Shown here: positions 1 to 8,152 of the stretch, one piece after another
Layout: each line of letters begins with the position of its first letter
Position numbering within the stretch: position 1 is the stretch's first letter
Assembly (NCBI GenBank): GCA_001513185.1
Contig: LFST01000051.1
Span: 72,001-120,609, forward strand
Direction: 5' to 3'
DNA: 48,609 bases
Source of the DNA: Candidatus Fermentithermobacillaceae bacterium DTU015
GTDB lineage: Bacteria; Bacillota; Sulfobacillia; Fermentithermobacillales; Fermentithermobacillaceae
The notes under the pieces: model-generated
Databases searched by the model: none
What the model saw: only the letters and a program-made list of their open reading frames with translations
Told to the model about the DNA's origin: nothing
Made by a program: the position numbers and the translations under genes

Positions 1-648
1 TCTGAGGTCCATATCCGGATTTCCGTATTGCTGTTTCAGATTGCCTGTTTCCGACTAGCCCCGGGCGGAAACCTGGCTTAGACCTCCGGAAAACGCCTAC
101 TTTACCCTCAAACTGCCCAGAATGCCTTCATCCCTTACGAGGGCCGTTTTTTCCTCTTTACTACCCAGAACATTCAACATCCAACAAGAACGGCTCTAAA
201 TTGATTTAAAACGCCTTTTTTGGAGAGGTAGTTGCATAAGCCATCGCGGATGTGGCCGCCTTGGAACAAATCTGGACAGAGTTCGGCCGAGAAGGGATGC
301 TATTCCGGCAAGCGCAATAGTTTTTATTGGAATGTCAAAGAGAAGGTCTTTTTGCGTTGGCGGCAGAACTAAAAGGGTACATTGACGCTAGATCGCCATG
401 ATGATAGCCGTCAACATGATAGACCGTCCTCTGCTTCTCGGTTTCCGGGAAAACACCTTGGCGATATGCGACACAGGTAGATGGAGAGCTCAGGTAGGCC
501 ATTGCCCGGAGGGAGCACACTGTGGATTCAAAAGGGGGAGCTGTTTGTGAAAGATCCCACAAATAGGGCCGATACCGCCAAAGCCTTAAACAAGAGCCGC
601 TTCAAAATCAGCCACTTAAACAAAGTGCGTTTGAACGGCAGCAACTCG
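1..648. other. Leading stretch without a supported gene
   Basis: No convincing complete gene is visible. One forward frame from about 240 to 401 gives protein-like, helix-forming sequence but is broken by a TAA just before it and a TAG at 318-320, so it may be the remnant of a decayed gene. An open frame continues upstream of the lipoprotein gene from 481, but the lipoprotein signal peptide starts at 649, so 481-648 is more likely leader. The reverse-strand 75-codon frame at 335-562 has no recognisable domain. I saw no terminal inverted repeats or transposase motif, so a mobile-element origin is not supported. Confidence 0.4.
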
Positions 649-1872
649 ATGAGAAAACATTACGGTTTACTCTACTTAATGCTGCTCGTAGTCTTGGGCG
701 CACTAACACTTACTGCAGGCTGTAAACAGCAGATCCAATCTACAGTCCCTCCCCCTTCTGAACCTGCCTCCTCCCTCTCCGATGATGAGATACCTGCTGA
801 TGATGAGATAATGGCAAGCGTGACTTCGATAATAGAAGGCGTTCTAGAAAGAGCCAACCTGTGCTCCCGGGAGACAGTGTTCCACCTGGATACAGACGTT
901 GAAGGCGGCACGGTAATCCTTGCGGGCAAGACATCTGACAACCGGCTCAAGCAAGCCATAGTTGATTCGATTTCCCAGATTCCAGGGGTAACCATAGACG
1001 ACCAGTTCACGGTAATGCCCCCTCCTGAATTGGGTGACAAGACATGGGGCGTTGTGAAACTGCCGGTAATAAACCTTGGCGAGGCCCCCGGCCGGGCTGA
1101 GGGAAGCAGCACAGTCACCCAGGCACGGATGGGAGATATAGTGCGCATCCTGGATACCCAGGATGGCTGGTACCTGGTGCAAATGCACGACAAATACCTG
1201 GGCTGGGTAAGCCCCTCCACCATAGCCCTTTATGACTCAGACTTGCTAGATGCCTTCTGGTCCGGAGAAATTGCCCTTATAACTGCGAAAATGACCCAGG
1301 CCTTAGACGCCCCGGGCGGCGGGATGCTGTTTGCCAAGTGGCTGGTGCAAGGGTCGGTACTGCCTGTAGTTTCCGTGAGCGATGAATGGGCTGAACTCAG
1401 CTTACCGGGCGGGGGCAGCACCTTTGTAAAAGCAGAAAGCATAGAGGTGTTTCCCGACCTAGACAGCGTGTTCCAGGAACAAAAGACTGCGGCCGATATC
1501 ATCGAAACCGCCAAGCAATATCTCGGCCTTCCCTACCTTTGGGGTGGGTGCACTTCCTACGGGTTTGACTGTTCCGGCTTCACGCAGTTTTGCTTCAAGA
1601 TGAACGGCTATCAATTGAGGAGAGATGCTGACCTCCAATATGAACAGGGCACTCCGGTGCAATCAGTAGAAAACTTGGAACCCGGAGACCTTGTGTTTTT
1701 TGAAACTTACAGGCCTGGCCCGTCCCACGTAGGGATCTACATCGGCGATCACCGGTACATCCATTCAGGCAGCTCCTCTGGAGTGGCGATTAACAGTTTT
1801 GAGCCTTCCCATCCAGATTATTCGGCGTCTCTTGCACAGAAGTTCCTAGGTGGCCGCCGGATAATCAAATAA
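649..1872 (+). CDS. NlpC/P60 family lipoprotein endopeptidase with BON-like and SH3 domains
   Basis: Probable secreted cell-wall hydrolase that cleaves the gamma-D-glutamyl to diamino-acid bond in peptidoglycan stem peptides. The start at 649 begins a lipoprotein signal peptide: basic n-region, hydrophobic core and lipobox LTAGC. The mature part has a BON-like module (about residues 45-120), two SH3b-like modules (about 125-190 and 200-270) and a C-terminal NlpC/P60 domain (about 280-407). The NlpC catalytic cysteine is Cys308 in DCSGF and a histidine is His360 in SHVGIYIG, followed by YIHSGSS. The SH3 modules probably bind the wall. No good Shine-Dalgarno precedes 649; the same frame is open from 481 and from a GTG near 625, so the start is the least certain part. 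BON plus NlpC/P60 in one lipoprotein is not the commonest arrangement. Confidence 0.85.
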   Translation: MRKHYGLLYLMLLVVLGALTLTAGCKQQIQSTVPPPSEPASSLSDDEIPADDEIMASVTSIIEGVLERANLCSRETVFHLDTDVEGGTVILAGKTSDNRLKQAIVDSISQIPGVTIDDQFTVMPPPELGDKTWGVVKLPVINLGEAPGRAEGSSTVTQARMGDIVRILDTQDGWYLVQMHDKYLGWVSPSTIALYDSDLLDAFWSGEIALITAKMTQALDAPGGGMLFAKWLVQGSVLPVVSVSDEWAELSLPGGGSTFVKAESIEVFPDLDSVFQEQKTAADIIETAKQYLGLPYLWGGCTSYGFDCSGFTQFCFKMNGYQLRRDADLQYEQGTPVQSVENLEPGDLVFFETYRPGPSHVGIYIGDHRYIHSGSSSGVAINSFEPSHPDYSASLAQKFLGGRRIIK

Positions 1873-1910
1873 CCTACAAAACCCGAAGATTTGCTAATGG
1901 CAAATGATGC

Positions 1911-1947
1911 AAAAGGCGGTATCTCCCTGCGCCAGGTCAATACCGCC
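1911..1947 (-). terminator. Probable terminator after the LysM gene
   Basis: An 8-bp perfect stem (GGCGGTAT with ATACCGCC, 1915-1922 and 1940-1947) encloses a 17-nt loop that can pair further. On the minus strand it is followed by TTTT (1914-1911). It lies 25 bp beyond the LysM gene stop and in the gap where that gene converges with the lipoprotein gene, so it may also help end forward transcripts. The T-run is short. Confidence 0.5.
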
Positions 1948-1971
1948 CCTTGTGCCCTATGCCGCTTAGTA

Positions 1972-2853
1972 CTAGCCGAGTGCACCCCCTTGCTTGGGGA
2001 TGAACACAATCTGCCCTGGTACCAGTACATTGGGGTCTTCGATTTGCGGGTTGAACGCGATAAGCTCCGACAGGCCGATCCCGAACCTCTGGGCTATAAG
2101 GAACATGGTGTCTCCGGATCTTACTACGTATCTCCTGCCATGGTGATGACCATGATGGTGATCATGATCATGGTGATGGCCCGGATGATGCCGGTCATGG
2201 TGTCCCCTTGGGATGATGATTATTTCTCCCACTATGATCATGTCGGGGTTCCTGATCTGCGGATTGGCCCTTATAAGCACTTCAAGGGGCACTCCGAACT
2301 TCCTGGCGATGCTGAACATTGTGTCCCCCGGCTGAACTACGTACTCTGTGCTTTCTCTGGGGCGTTCAGGCATATCATCGTCAGGCTCCCTGTCTGGACG
2401 CCTGTCTGGCCGCCTAGATGGACGATCATCGTCGCCCGACAGGCTTATTCCGCATTTCTCAGCTATCCTCCGCAGGATCCGCATTTGTTCCGCCTTGCGC
2501 CCCGTGATCCTCTCAAGCACTGTTTTCTGGCCGGGCTTTGATGCATGTGGGTCGATGATGATGTATCCGTCGTCGATTACCCTTACAAAGTGCCTGTGAA
2601 TTACAATGATGCACGTCACAAAATCATCGGGAACGCTTATGTCAACTACCGCAGGTGTACTTTCTACCCCCATTACGGCCAAGAGCTCATCACAATCGTG
2701 GAGCACATGCCTGTGAATGGACACCAGTTCATCTACTTCTTCAAGGCAGTCGTGCTTGCCTGCGAGCTCGAAGCATTTTTCCAGTACCGGGACCATCTTT
2801 CTTTCAGTTGAAAAGATAAAGTGACATGTTTCATGAAGGGTGCTTTCAATCAT
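1972..2853 (-). CDS. Two-LysM protein with histidine-rich linker
   Basis: Probable peptidoglycan- or spore-surface-associated protein of 293 residues. The start is placed at 2853 because the sequence before it carries GGGGAGAGGATAGGG; an upstream ATG at 2913 lacks this. Residues 1-130 form a helical region of unknown family containing several Cys and His. A charged Arg/Asp/Pro linker follows (about 140-168), then LysM 1 (about 171-215, starting YVVQPGDTMFSIA), a linker with 14 His in 21 residues (about 218-238), and LysM 2 (about 242-286, YVVRSGDTMFLIA). No signal peptide or membrane segment is visible, which recalls spore-coat LysM proteins made inside the mother cell; that comparison is inference. 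The His-rich linker could bind divalent metal. Confidence 0.8.
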   Translation of the reverse strand: MIESTLHETCHFIFSTERKMVPVLEKCFELAGKHDCLEEVDELVSIHRHVLHDCDELLAVMGVESTPAVVDISVPDDFVTCIIVIHRHFVRVIDDGYIIIDPHASKPGQKTVLERITGRKAEQMRILRRIAEKCGISLSGDDDRPSRRPDRRPDREPDDDMPERPRESTEYVVQPGDTMFSIARKFGVPLEVLIRANPQIRNPDMIIVGEIIIIPRGHHDRHHPGHHHDHDHHHGHHHGRRYVVRSGDTMFLIAQRFGIGLSELIAFNPQIEDPNVLVPGQIVFIPKQGGALG

Positions 2854-2962
2854 TTTCCCTATCCTCTCCCCCCGGATCAATAGGAATAAGGCGTACAGCA
2901 GTCTCTCTTTCAACCTATGTCCCTGAAGGGGTTTTGGTTACATGGCCCCGCTATTTCTGGAC

Positions 2963-2976
2963 CAAACTGACGTTTG
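2963..2976. promoter_or_regulatory. Probable LexA (SOS) operator
   Basis: CAAACTGACGTTTG matches the Gram-positive SOS box consensus CGAACRNRYGTTYG at all but two positions and is nearly palindromic. It lies about 80 bp before the lexA start, consistent with autorepression. Confidence 0.7.
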
Positions 2977-3055
2977 CTTTTGCAAGGTGGTTAATGGTAA
3001 ACTCATACCCGGAAGCAATATTTCTCTCATGAAATGTTTCGAAGGAGAGATTATC

Positions 3056-3667
3056 ATGGAAAAACTCACCTACCAGCAGTCCAGGGTGCTTGAAGCCATA
3101 AAGGAGTACCTCCAGGAAACCGGGTATCCTCCTTCAGTAAGAGAGCTGGGCAAGAAACTTGGCCTGAAATCTACAGCTACTGTACATAGCCACCTTAGGA
3201 CTTTGGAGCGCAAAGGATATCTCCTGAGGACAGCACAAAAATCACGCGCCTATACCATTGTAGGTGATATCGTCCACGAGCAGCCTTTACCTGCTGTAAT
3301 GGTCCCGGTGGTCGGAATGGTCCGGGCGGGCGTGCCTGTACTTGCCGTTGAAAACATAGAGGAGTATGTTCCGCTTCCCCGCTCCTTTGTAAGAAGTGAA
3401 AATGTGTTCATGCTTCAAGTTGAAGGGGACAGCATGATAGGCGCAGGTATCCACGAAGGGGATTATGTTATAGTAAGACAGCAAGACACTGCGGAAAACG
3501 GCGATATTGTGGTGGCGCTCATCGATGATGAAGCCACGGTGAAAACCTTCTACAAGGAAAAGGGCGCCATAAGGCTTCAACCTGAAAACCCTGAAATGAG
3601 CCCAATTATTTCAAAAGATGTGAGGATACTTGGCAAAGTAATAGGGCTGTACCGTTCCCTCCACTGA
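3056..3667 (+). CDS. lexA: LexA repressor, SOS response regulator
   Basis: Transcriptional repressor that binds SOS boxes and cleaves itself when stimulated by RecA filaments. The start at 3056 follows GAAGGAGAG and gives 203 residues, normal for the family. The N-terminal winged helix (about 1-65) includes the conserved PSVRELGKKLGLKSTATVHSHL segment in two parts. The cleavage site is Ala91-Gly92, and the catalytic pair is Ser126 (in VEGDSMIG) and Lys163 (in ATVKTF), so self-cleavage should be intact. A probable LexA operator lies just upstream. The gene stands alone, convergent with the ynbB-like gene; its partner recA is about 23 kb away in this window. Confidence 0.97.
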   Translation: MEKLTYQQSRVLEAIKEYLQETGYPPSVRELGKKLGLKSTATVHSHLRTLERKGYLLRTAQKSRAYTIVGDIVHEQPLPAVMVPVVGMVRAGVPVLAVENIEEYVPLPRSFVRSENVFMLQVEGDSMIGAGIHEGDYVIVRQQDTAENGDIVVALIDDEATVKTFYKEKGAIRLQPENPEMSPIISKDVRILGKVIGLYRSLH

Positions 3668-3689
3668 CACACACTTGCCTGCATCAACC

Positions 3690-5009
3690 CTAAGTCCGCC
3701 CCGCAGGAGCGATCCCAAGCTCATCCAGAGCATCTTTTGCCTTCATGCATGCATATACCACATGTTCTTTGGTGAGCCCTCCCTGAAGATATGCAGAATA
3801 CGGAGGTATGAAAGGCCCGTCGCAAGAGAGTTCAATCGATGACCCCTGCACAAACGTACCTGCAGCCATGATGACCTTATGGGCATAACCAGGCATATCC
3901 CAGGGTTCAGGAGATACAAACGAATCCACAGGCGAGGCTGCTTGCACTGCCTTGGCAAGGGCAATCAGCGCCTCAGGGGTTTCCATGTCGATCTGCTGGA
4001 CGATGTCCCCCCGGCTTTCAAACGGTCCAGGGTCAGTCTTGTATCCCAGTCTACTAAAAAATAACGATGCAAAACATGCACCCTTAAGCGCTTCCCCCAC
4101 CACCTTTGGCGCAAGGAACACACCCTGATACACGTCTCTGTATCCGTAGGGATTGCTGCCCGCTTCTTTGCCTAATCCGGGAGCGTACAAGGATTCTGCA
4201 ACCAGGTCAACGTACTTCTCAGGGCCAACCACATACCCCCCTGTGGAAGCCAACCCACCACCGGGATTCTTGATGAGCGACCCAGCGGTGATTGATACGC
4301 CAAGGGACGGAGGTTCATACACATGGGTAAATTCGCAGTAGCAATTGTCCACCAAAGTCAAGACATTAGGCCACCGCCGGTTAAGGATTTCCATGAAGGT
4401 CCTCATGGACTCCATGGATATGGTTTTTCTGCTTGAATAGCCGCGTGAACGCTGAATGAATATCACCGTGTTATCCTCGACAATGTGTTCAGCCAGCACA
4501 TTTTCCATTTCACTGCTGTCAATCAATCCTGACTCAAAATCAACCAGACATGAGCACTCGCGGTATCTGACGCCTAACCCAGCCAAACTGTTGCTAGAAG
4601 GCCCGTTTTCACCTGGCTCAATGCCTATTACAGGGCGAAGGGTTTCGTAGGGCGTGCCTGTGACAGATAACAGAACATCTCCGGGACGCAAGAGGCCAAA
4701 CAAAGCTGTCTTAAGTACATGGGTGCCCGAAGTCCAGGCAAGCCGCACAAGCGCCGACTCGCCCCCAAATACCTTTGCGAATAACCGTTCCAGGCCGTCT
4801 CGGCCTGTATCCCCGTATCCGTAGCCGGTAGAAGGCCACATGTGGGAAAGCGAGATCCTTGTGTCACCGAACGCTTCCAGCACCCTGACTTGGTTGCAGA
4901 ACACGAGTTCGTCTATGCGGTTCCAAACATCCTCAAGTTCCGCAATGCACTCTAATGCTAGTTCCAACGTGCCTTTCGATACATCAAACCGACTCTGGTG
5001 TAATCTCAA
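3690..5009 (-). CDS. PLP-dependent methionine gamma-lyase/aluminium-resistance family protein (YnbB-like)
   Basis: Cys/Met-metabolism type PLP enzyme of 439 residues. The family is annotated as 'aluminium resistance protein' or 'methionine gamma-lyase family' in Bacillota, but its substrate is not established. The fold-type I large domain is clear; the PLP lysine is Lys247 in SLIKNPGGG, and the cofactor-binding segment TSGTH lies near residue 94. The start is TTG, 6 bp after the hflX stop, with AGGGTGAT as Shine-Dalgarno inside the end of hflX, so translation is probably coupled. In B. subtilis ynbB also follows hflX. No glnR or glnA follows here; lexA converges instead. Confidence 0.85.
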   Translation of the reverse strand: MRLHQSRFDVSKGTLELALECIAELEDVWNRIDELVFCNQVRVLEAFGDTRISLSHMWPSTGYGYGDTGRDGLERLFAKVFGGESALVRLAWTSGTHVLKTALFGLLRPGDVLLSVTGTPYETLRPVIGIEPGENGPSSNSLAGLGVRYRECSCLVDFESGLIDSSEMENVLAEHIVEDNTVIFIQRSRGYSSRKTISMESMRTFMEILNRRWPNVLTLVDNCYCEFTHVYEPPSLGVSITAGSLIKNPGGGLASTGGYVVGPEKYVDLVAESLYAPGLGKEAGSNPYGYRDVYQGVFLAPKVVGEALKGACFASLFFSRLGYKTDPGPFESRGDIVQQIDMETPEALIALAKAVQAASPVDSFVSPEPWDMPGYAHKVIMAAGTFVQGSSIELSCDGPFIPPYSAYLQGGLTKEHVVYACMKAKDALDELGIAPAGRT

Positions 5010-5015
5010 CTGCGA

Positions 5016-6302
5016 TCACCCTGAAAGCTTCTTGTTAATCCTGTTTGCATCCACTGGGTTTAACCTGCATATAATCAGTGCTCCTGATTCTCCGTGTACC
5101 TCATCGAGTATTGACCCGCATGTCCGTATCTCCGAAACAATGTCCCACATGGAATACGGCACCAGCAGCGAAACCACCTGTGTGTCCCTGAGGAGCTCGT
5201 CTTCAACCATTGCGGCCAATTCATCGATACCATCGCCATGCAGGGCTGAAATCCCCAAGGCCCTGCCCTTGGTGCCCGCCATTATATTATCCACTTCTTT
5301 GTCTGGAAGCATGTCTATCTTGTTAAACACCGTAATCATCGGGATTTGAGAAGCACCCAGATCTCGCAGGACGTTTTCCACAGTTTCGGCCTGGTGTTCC
5401 CATGTAGGCGAAGATGCATCCACCACGTGGATGAGCAAGTCCGCTTCAAGCGATTCTTCCAAAGTAGCCCTGAATGCGTATACCAGCTCATGGGGTAGCT
5501 TTTGTATAAAGCCAACCGTGTCTGACAGCAGCACCACCATTCCCGAGGGCAGAATCCATCGTCTGGTCCACGGGTCGAGGGTTGCAAACAGCATATCGTC
5601 ACACAGCACTTCTTCGCCTGTAAGCGCCCGAAACAGCGTGGATTTGCCGGCGTTGGTGTAACCTACAAGAGACACCTGTGGAATGCGTGACTCACGCCTG
5701 CGCTTGCGCTGCATCTCCCTGACTTTACGCACCTTCTCGAGGCTATCGGTTAGCTGTGATATCCTTCTTCTTAAGACCCTCCGGTCAACCTCAAGTTTCT
5801 GCTCTCCCGGACCGCGGGTGCCGATACCGCCGCCCAAGCTTGACATGGCCGCGCCGTGGCCTGTGAGTCGAGTGAGTTCATGCCGCTTGGTGGCAAGTTC
5901 CACCTGCAGCTTACCTTCCTTGGTCCTGGCGCGCTGGGCGAAAATCCTAAGGATTACCTCTGTGCGGTCAAGCACCTGAACCCCCAGAATTTCTTCCAGA
6001 TTGTACGCCTGGGACGGGGAAAGCTGGCCGTCGACCAGCACATAAGAAGCGCCGTAATCCGTAACGAGCCCGGCTATCTCCTGTACCTTGCCCCTTCCCA
6101 AGTAAGTAGCGGGGTCAGGAGCCGGCCTTTCCTGGATGACTGTAGCCGCCACTTCCAAACCAAGGGTTTCCGCCAGGCGGGCCAATTCCTGTACAGACTC
6201 CTCCGCAGTAAGAGAAAACTCATCTGTGTCCCTGGCCTTACCTTTCACGTCGAGGGCGCAGATGACAGCTTTGGGCTTGGTTTCGTGAGCCGTCTTGTTC
6301 AA
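5016..6302 (-). CDS. hflX: GTPase HflX
   Basis: Ribosome-binding GTPase that splits stalled or stress-inactivated ribosomes. The N-terminal HflX domain includes the glycine-rich stretch SSLGGGIGTRGPGE, followed by a coiled helical region and the G domain with G1 GYTNAGKST, G3 DTVG and G4 NKID. I prefer a TTG start at 6302 because GGGAGGG sits 6 nt before it; an in-frame ATG at 6332 has no clear Shine-Dalgarno. Product is about 428 residues. It is preceded by the SpoVK-like gene and followed 6 bp later by the ynbB-like gene, the same order as in Bacillus. Confidence 0.95.
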   Translation of the reverse strand: MNKTAHETKPKAVICALDVKGKARDTDEFSLTAEESVQELARLAETLGLEVAATVIQERPAPDPATYLGRGKVQEIAGLVTDYGASYVLVDGQLSPSQAYNLEEILGVQVLDRTEVILRIFAQRARTKEGKLQVELATKRHELTRLTGHGAAMSSLGGGIGTRGPGEQKLEVDRRVLRRRISQLTDSLEKVRKVREMQRKRRRESRIPQVSLVGYTNAGKSTLFRALTGEEVLCDDMLFATLDPWTRRWILPSGMVVLLSDTVGFIQKLPHELVYAFRATLEESLEADLLIHVVDASSPTWEHQAETVENVLRDLGASQIPMITVFNKIDMLPDKEVDNIMAGTKGRALGISALHGDGIDELAAMVEDELLRDTQVVSLLVPYSMWDIVSEIRTCGSILDEVHGESGALIICRLNPVDANRINKKLSG

Positions 6303-6456
6303 TGGCTTCCCTCCCGGAATCCGCAGAAACATCTAAGTCCATTCTAAACCATCTGCATGGAAGTTTCACAGGATCCCGCCACTCCATTCAAGTACATCAT
6401 CTGGCTTGCCGGTATATGGTCTGTAGTCCAATCTCTGGTGTAATGTTACCTGAGAA

Positions 6457-7389
6457 TCACAACGAAGCCTCTAACAGGTCTCTCGAGGTTATGGTCATAA
6501 GGTCCTGCTTGTTGAAGCAATTAGACTGCATGAGTCTCACAGCTTGCCGCCGGATGGCCTTTTCAATCAGGTTCCTCACCATCCGCGCATTAGACGACAC
6601 CGGCTCTTGCTGGAGCTTTTCCCTGATGATGTTTTCGAACACCGGCAAAAGGCCATCGGCAAGCCGGTAATCCCTGTTCTTGAGCATCAGGCAGCCTATT
6701 TGAACCAGCTCGTCAACTGTATAATCGGGAAAAGTCAGGTGGATGGGAAACCGGGATCGCAAACCCGGGTTTGTGTCAAGAAAGCGCTCCATTTCCTTGG
6801 GGTAACCTGCCAGGATGACTACCAGCTCTTTTGCGTGGTCTTCCATCCCTTTGACCAGACAATCGATACACTCTTTGCCGAAATCCTTCTCGCCGCCTCT
6901 AGCCAGAGAATAGGCTTCGTCTATAAAGAGGATGCCCCCCAGGGCTTTGCGGATGTGATCCCTGGTCTTCTGGGCGGTATGGCCGATGTACTCCCCCACA
7001 AGATCAGCCCGTTCGACTTCAACTACATGCCCCTTGGCCAGAAGCCCTGCTTCAAACAACAGTTTGCCGAGTATCCTTGCGATGGTGGTCTTCCCGGTGC
7101 CTGGATTACCCTTGAAAACCATATGGAGTATTGTGTTTTCCTGCAAGAGTCCGGCTTTGCTCCGGTGCTTTTGGACTTCAGCAAAAGCGTAGATTTCAAA
7201 GATGAGCTCCTTTATGTGGGCCATCCCCACCAAAGAGTTAAGTTCTTCTAAGGCACTCTTGCCCCGCATGAGTCCCTTGAATACATGCTCCTGTATCCGG
7301 GGCTTTTCGTGTGGCGCGGCGTCCCTGGTTGATACAACCCTCAGAGTTGGTCTGTTGGCGTAAGCTGCGATTTTGATCCTCCCCCACAT
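6457..7389 (-). CDS. spoVK: SpoVK-like AAA+ ATPase
   Basis: AAA+ ATPase of the CbxX/CfxQ-SpoVK family. B. subtilis SpoVK is needed late in spore maturation; its substrate is unknown. Walker A is GNPGTGKTT, Walker B ILFIDEAYSLA, and the arginine-containing region GLRSRFP follows; a C-terminal lid is present. The chosen start at 7389 has GAGGAAG upstream, though at long spacing; in-frame ATGs at 7422 and 7464 lack a good ribosome site. The gene lies between the YHS gene and hflX. The symbol rests on family and gene order. Related CbxX proteins act as Rubisco activases elsewhere, but no Rubisco genes are present here. Confidence 0.88.
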   Translation of the reverse strand: MWGRIKIAAYANRPTLRVVSTRDAAPHEKPRIQEHVFKGLMRGKSALEELNSLVGMAHIKELIFEIYAFAEVQKHRSKAGLLQENTILHMVFKGNPGTGKTTIARILGKLLFEAGLLAKGHVVEVERADLVGEYIGHTAQKTRDHIRKALGGILFIDEAYSLARGGEKDFGKECIDCLVKGMEDHAKELVVILAGYPKEMERFLDTNPGLRSRFPIHLTFPDYTVDELVQIGCLMLKNRDYRLADGLLPVFENIIREKLQQEPVSSNARMVRNLIEKAIRRQAVRLMQSNCFNKQDLMTITSRDLLEASL

Positions 7390-7519
7390 CCCAGAACTTC
7401 TTCCTCGGCCTGGCTGGATCATTATACGCAGCAAAGTGCAGGGATGATAGTGGACGCAAAACACAAGAGCCCCGGCCTGCTTCTGCAGGCTGAGGCTGCT
7501 TCATTGCCGGTTTGTTTCT

Positions 7520-7735
7520 TTACTCTATGCGTTCAAACCGTGGGGCTTGCTTTCTGCCTTTTCTCTGCTTCTGGGATCTTTCGTCTTCAACAAGCTGTAC
7601 GAATGTATCCGGGTCTTGCTCAAAGGTGGCCAGGCACCTATCTGAGCAAAAATGGTAAGTCTGTCCTCTGAACTCTGACCGTAAAGACTTGTCGCGGTCA
7701 CGTACATTCATTCCACATACAGGGTCCCTTGGCAT
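7520..7735 (-). CDS. YHS-domain small protein
   Basis: A 71-residue protein that is essentially one YHS domain: DPVCGMNV near the N-terminus and YHFCSDRCLATFEQDP in the middle, then a basic tail. YHS domains occur in metal-handling proteins (for example copper ATPases) and can bind metal through Cys/His. The start is secure, with GGGAGGTGATAAC immediately before ATG. It is inserted between hfq and the spoVK-like gene, where B. subtilis has unrelated genes. Its partner is unknown. Confidence 0.85.
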   Translation of the reverse strand: MPRDPVCGMNVRDRDKSLRSEFRGQTYHFCSDRCLATFEQDPDTFVQLVEDERSQKQRKGRKQAPRFERIE

Positions 7736-7836
7736 GTTATCACCTCCCTGAAAAGACCGCTTTCAGAGAGGAGTATACCCAAACGGCTTCAATTCATGCC
7801 GGAACTCTGTCTGGTTTGGGAGATCAGCCCAGCCGC

Positions 7837-8118
7837 TTAATCCTCAGCAATGTCATCGTCTAGCGTATCAGCGTCAGCTCCCCTGTCCCGCTGAACTGAG
7901 AAGTTTACCGATCTTAAAGGACTTACTGTTGAAATGGCATGTTTGTAGATGAGCATCTGCTTGCCTTCTGATTCGAGCAGTACCGTGTAGCTGTCAAAGG
8001 CTTTGACATGGCCTTTGAGCTGGAATCCGTTCACCAGGTATACCGTAGCAAGTACATTGTCCTTTCTGATCTGGTTCAGGAAACTGTCTTGAAGGTTGAT
8101 GGCACTCTTAGAACCCAT
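7837..8118 (-). CDS. hfq: RNA chaperone Hfq
   Basis: Hexameric Sm-like RNA-binding protein that pairs small RNAs with mRNAs. Sm1 covers [12 protein letters not shown] to about residue 55 and Sm2 contains YKHAISTV. The 93-residue length includes a 20-residue acidic tail rich in Asp/Glu, a little longer than B. subtilis Hfq. The start follows GGAGGGAACAGAC. The gene lies 34 bp after miaA, the usual miaA-hfq order. Confidence 0.97.
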   Translation of the reverse strand: MGSKSAINLQDSFLNQIRKDNVLATVYLVNGFQLKGHVKAFDSYTVLLESEGKQMLIYKHAISTVSPLRSVNFSVQRDRGADADTLDDDIAED

Positions 8119-8152
8119 GTCTGTTCCCTCCAGTTATCCTCCGGTGCACCAG

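Noticed and set aside
335-562. 75-codon reverse-strand frame at the window start
   Set aside because: No domain, no clear ribosome site and overlap with the open forward frame.
1891-2541. 216-codon forward frame across the LysM gene
   Set aside because: Antisense to a clearly coding gene; its Met/Asp runs come from reading His codons backwards.
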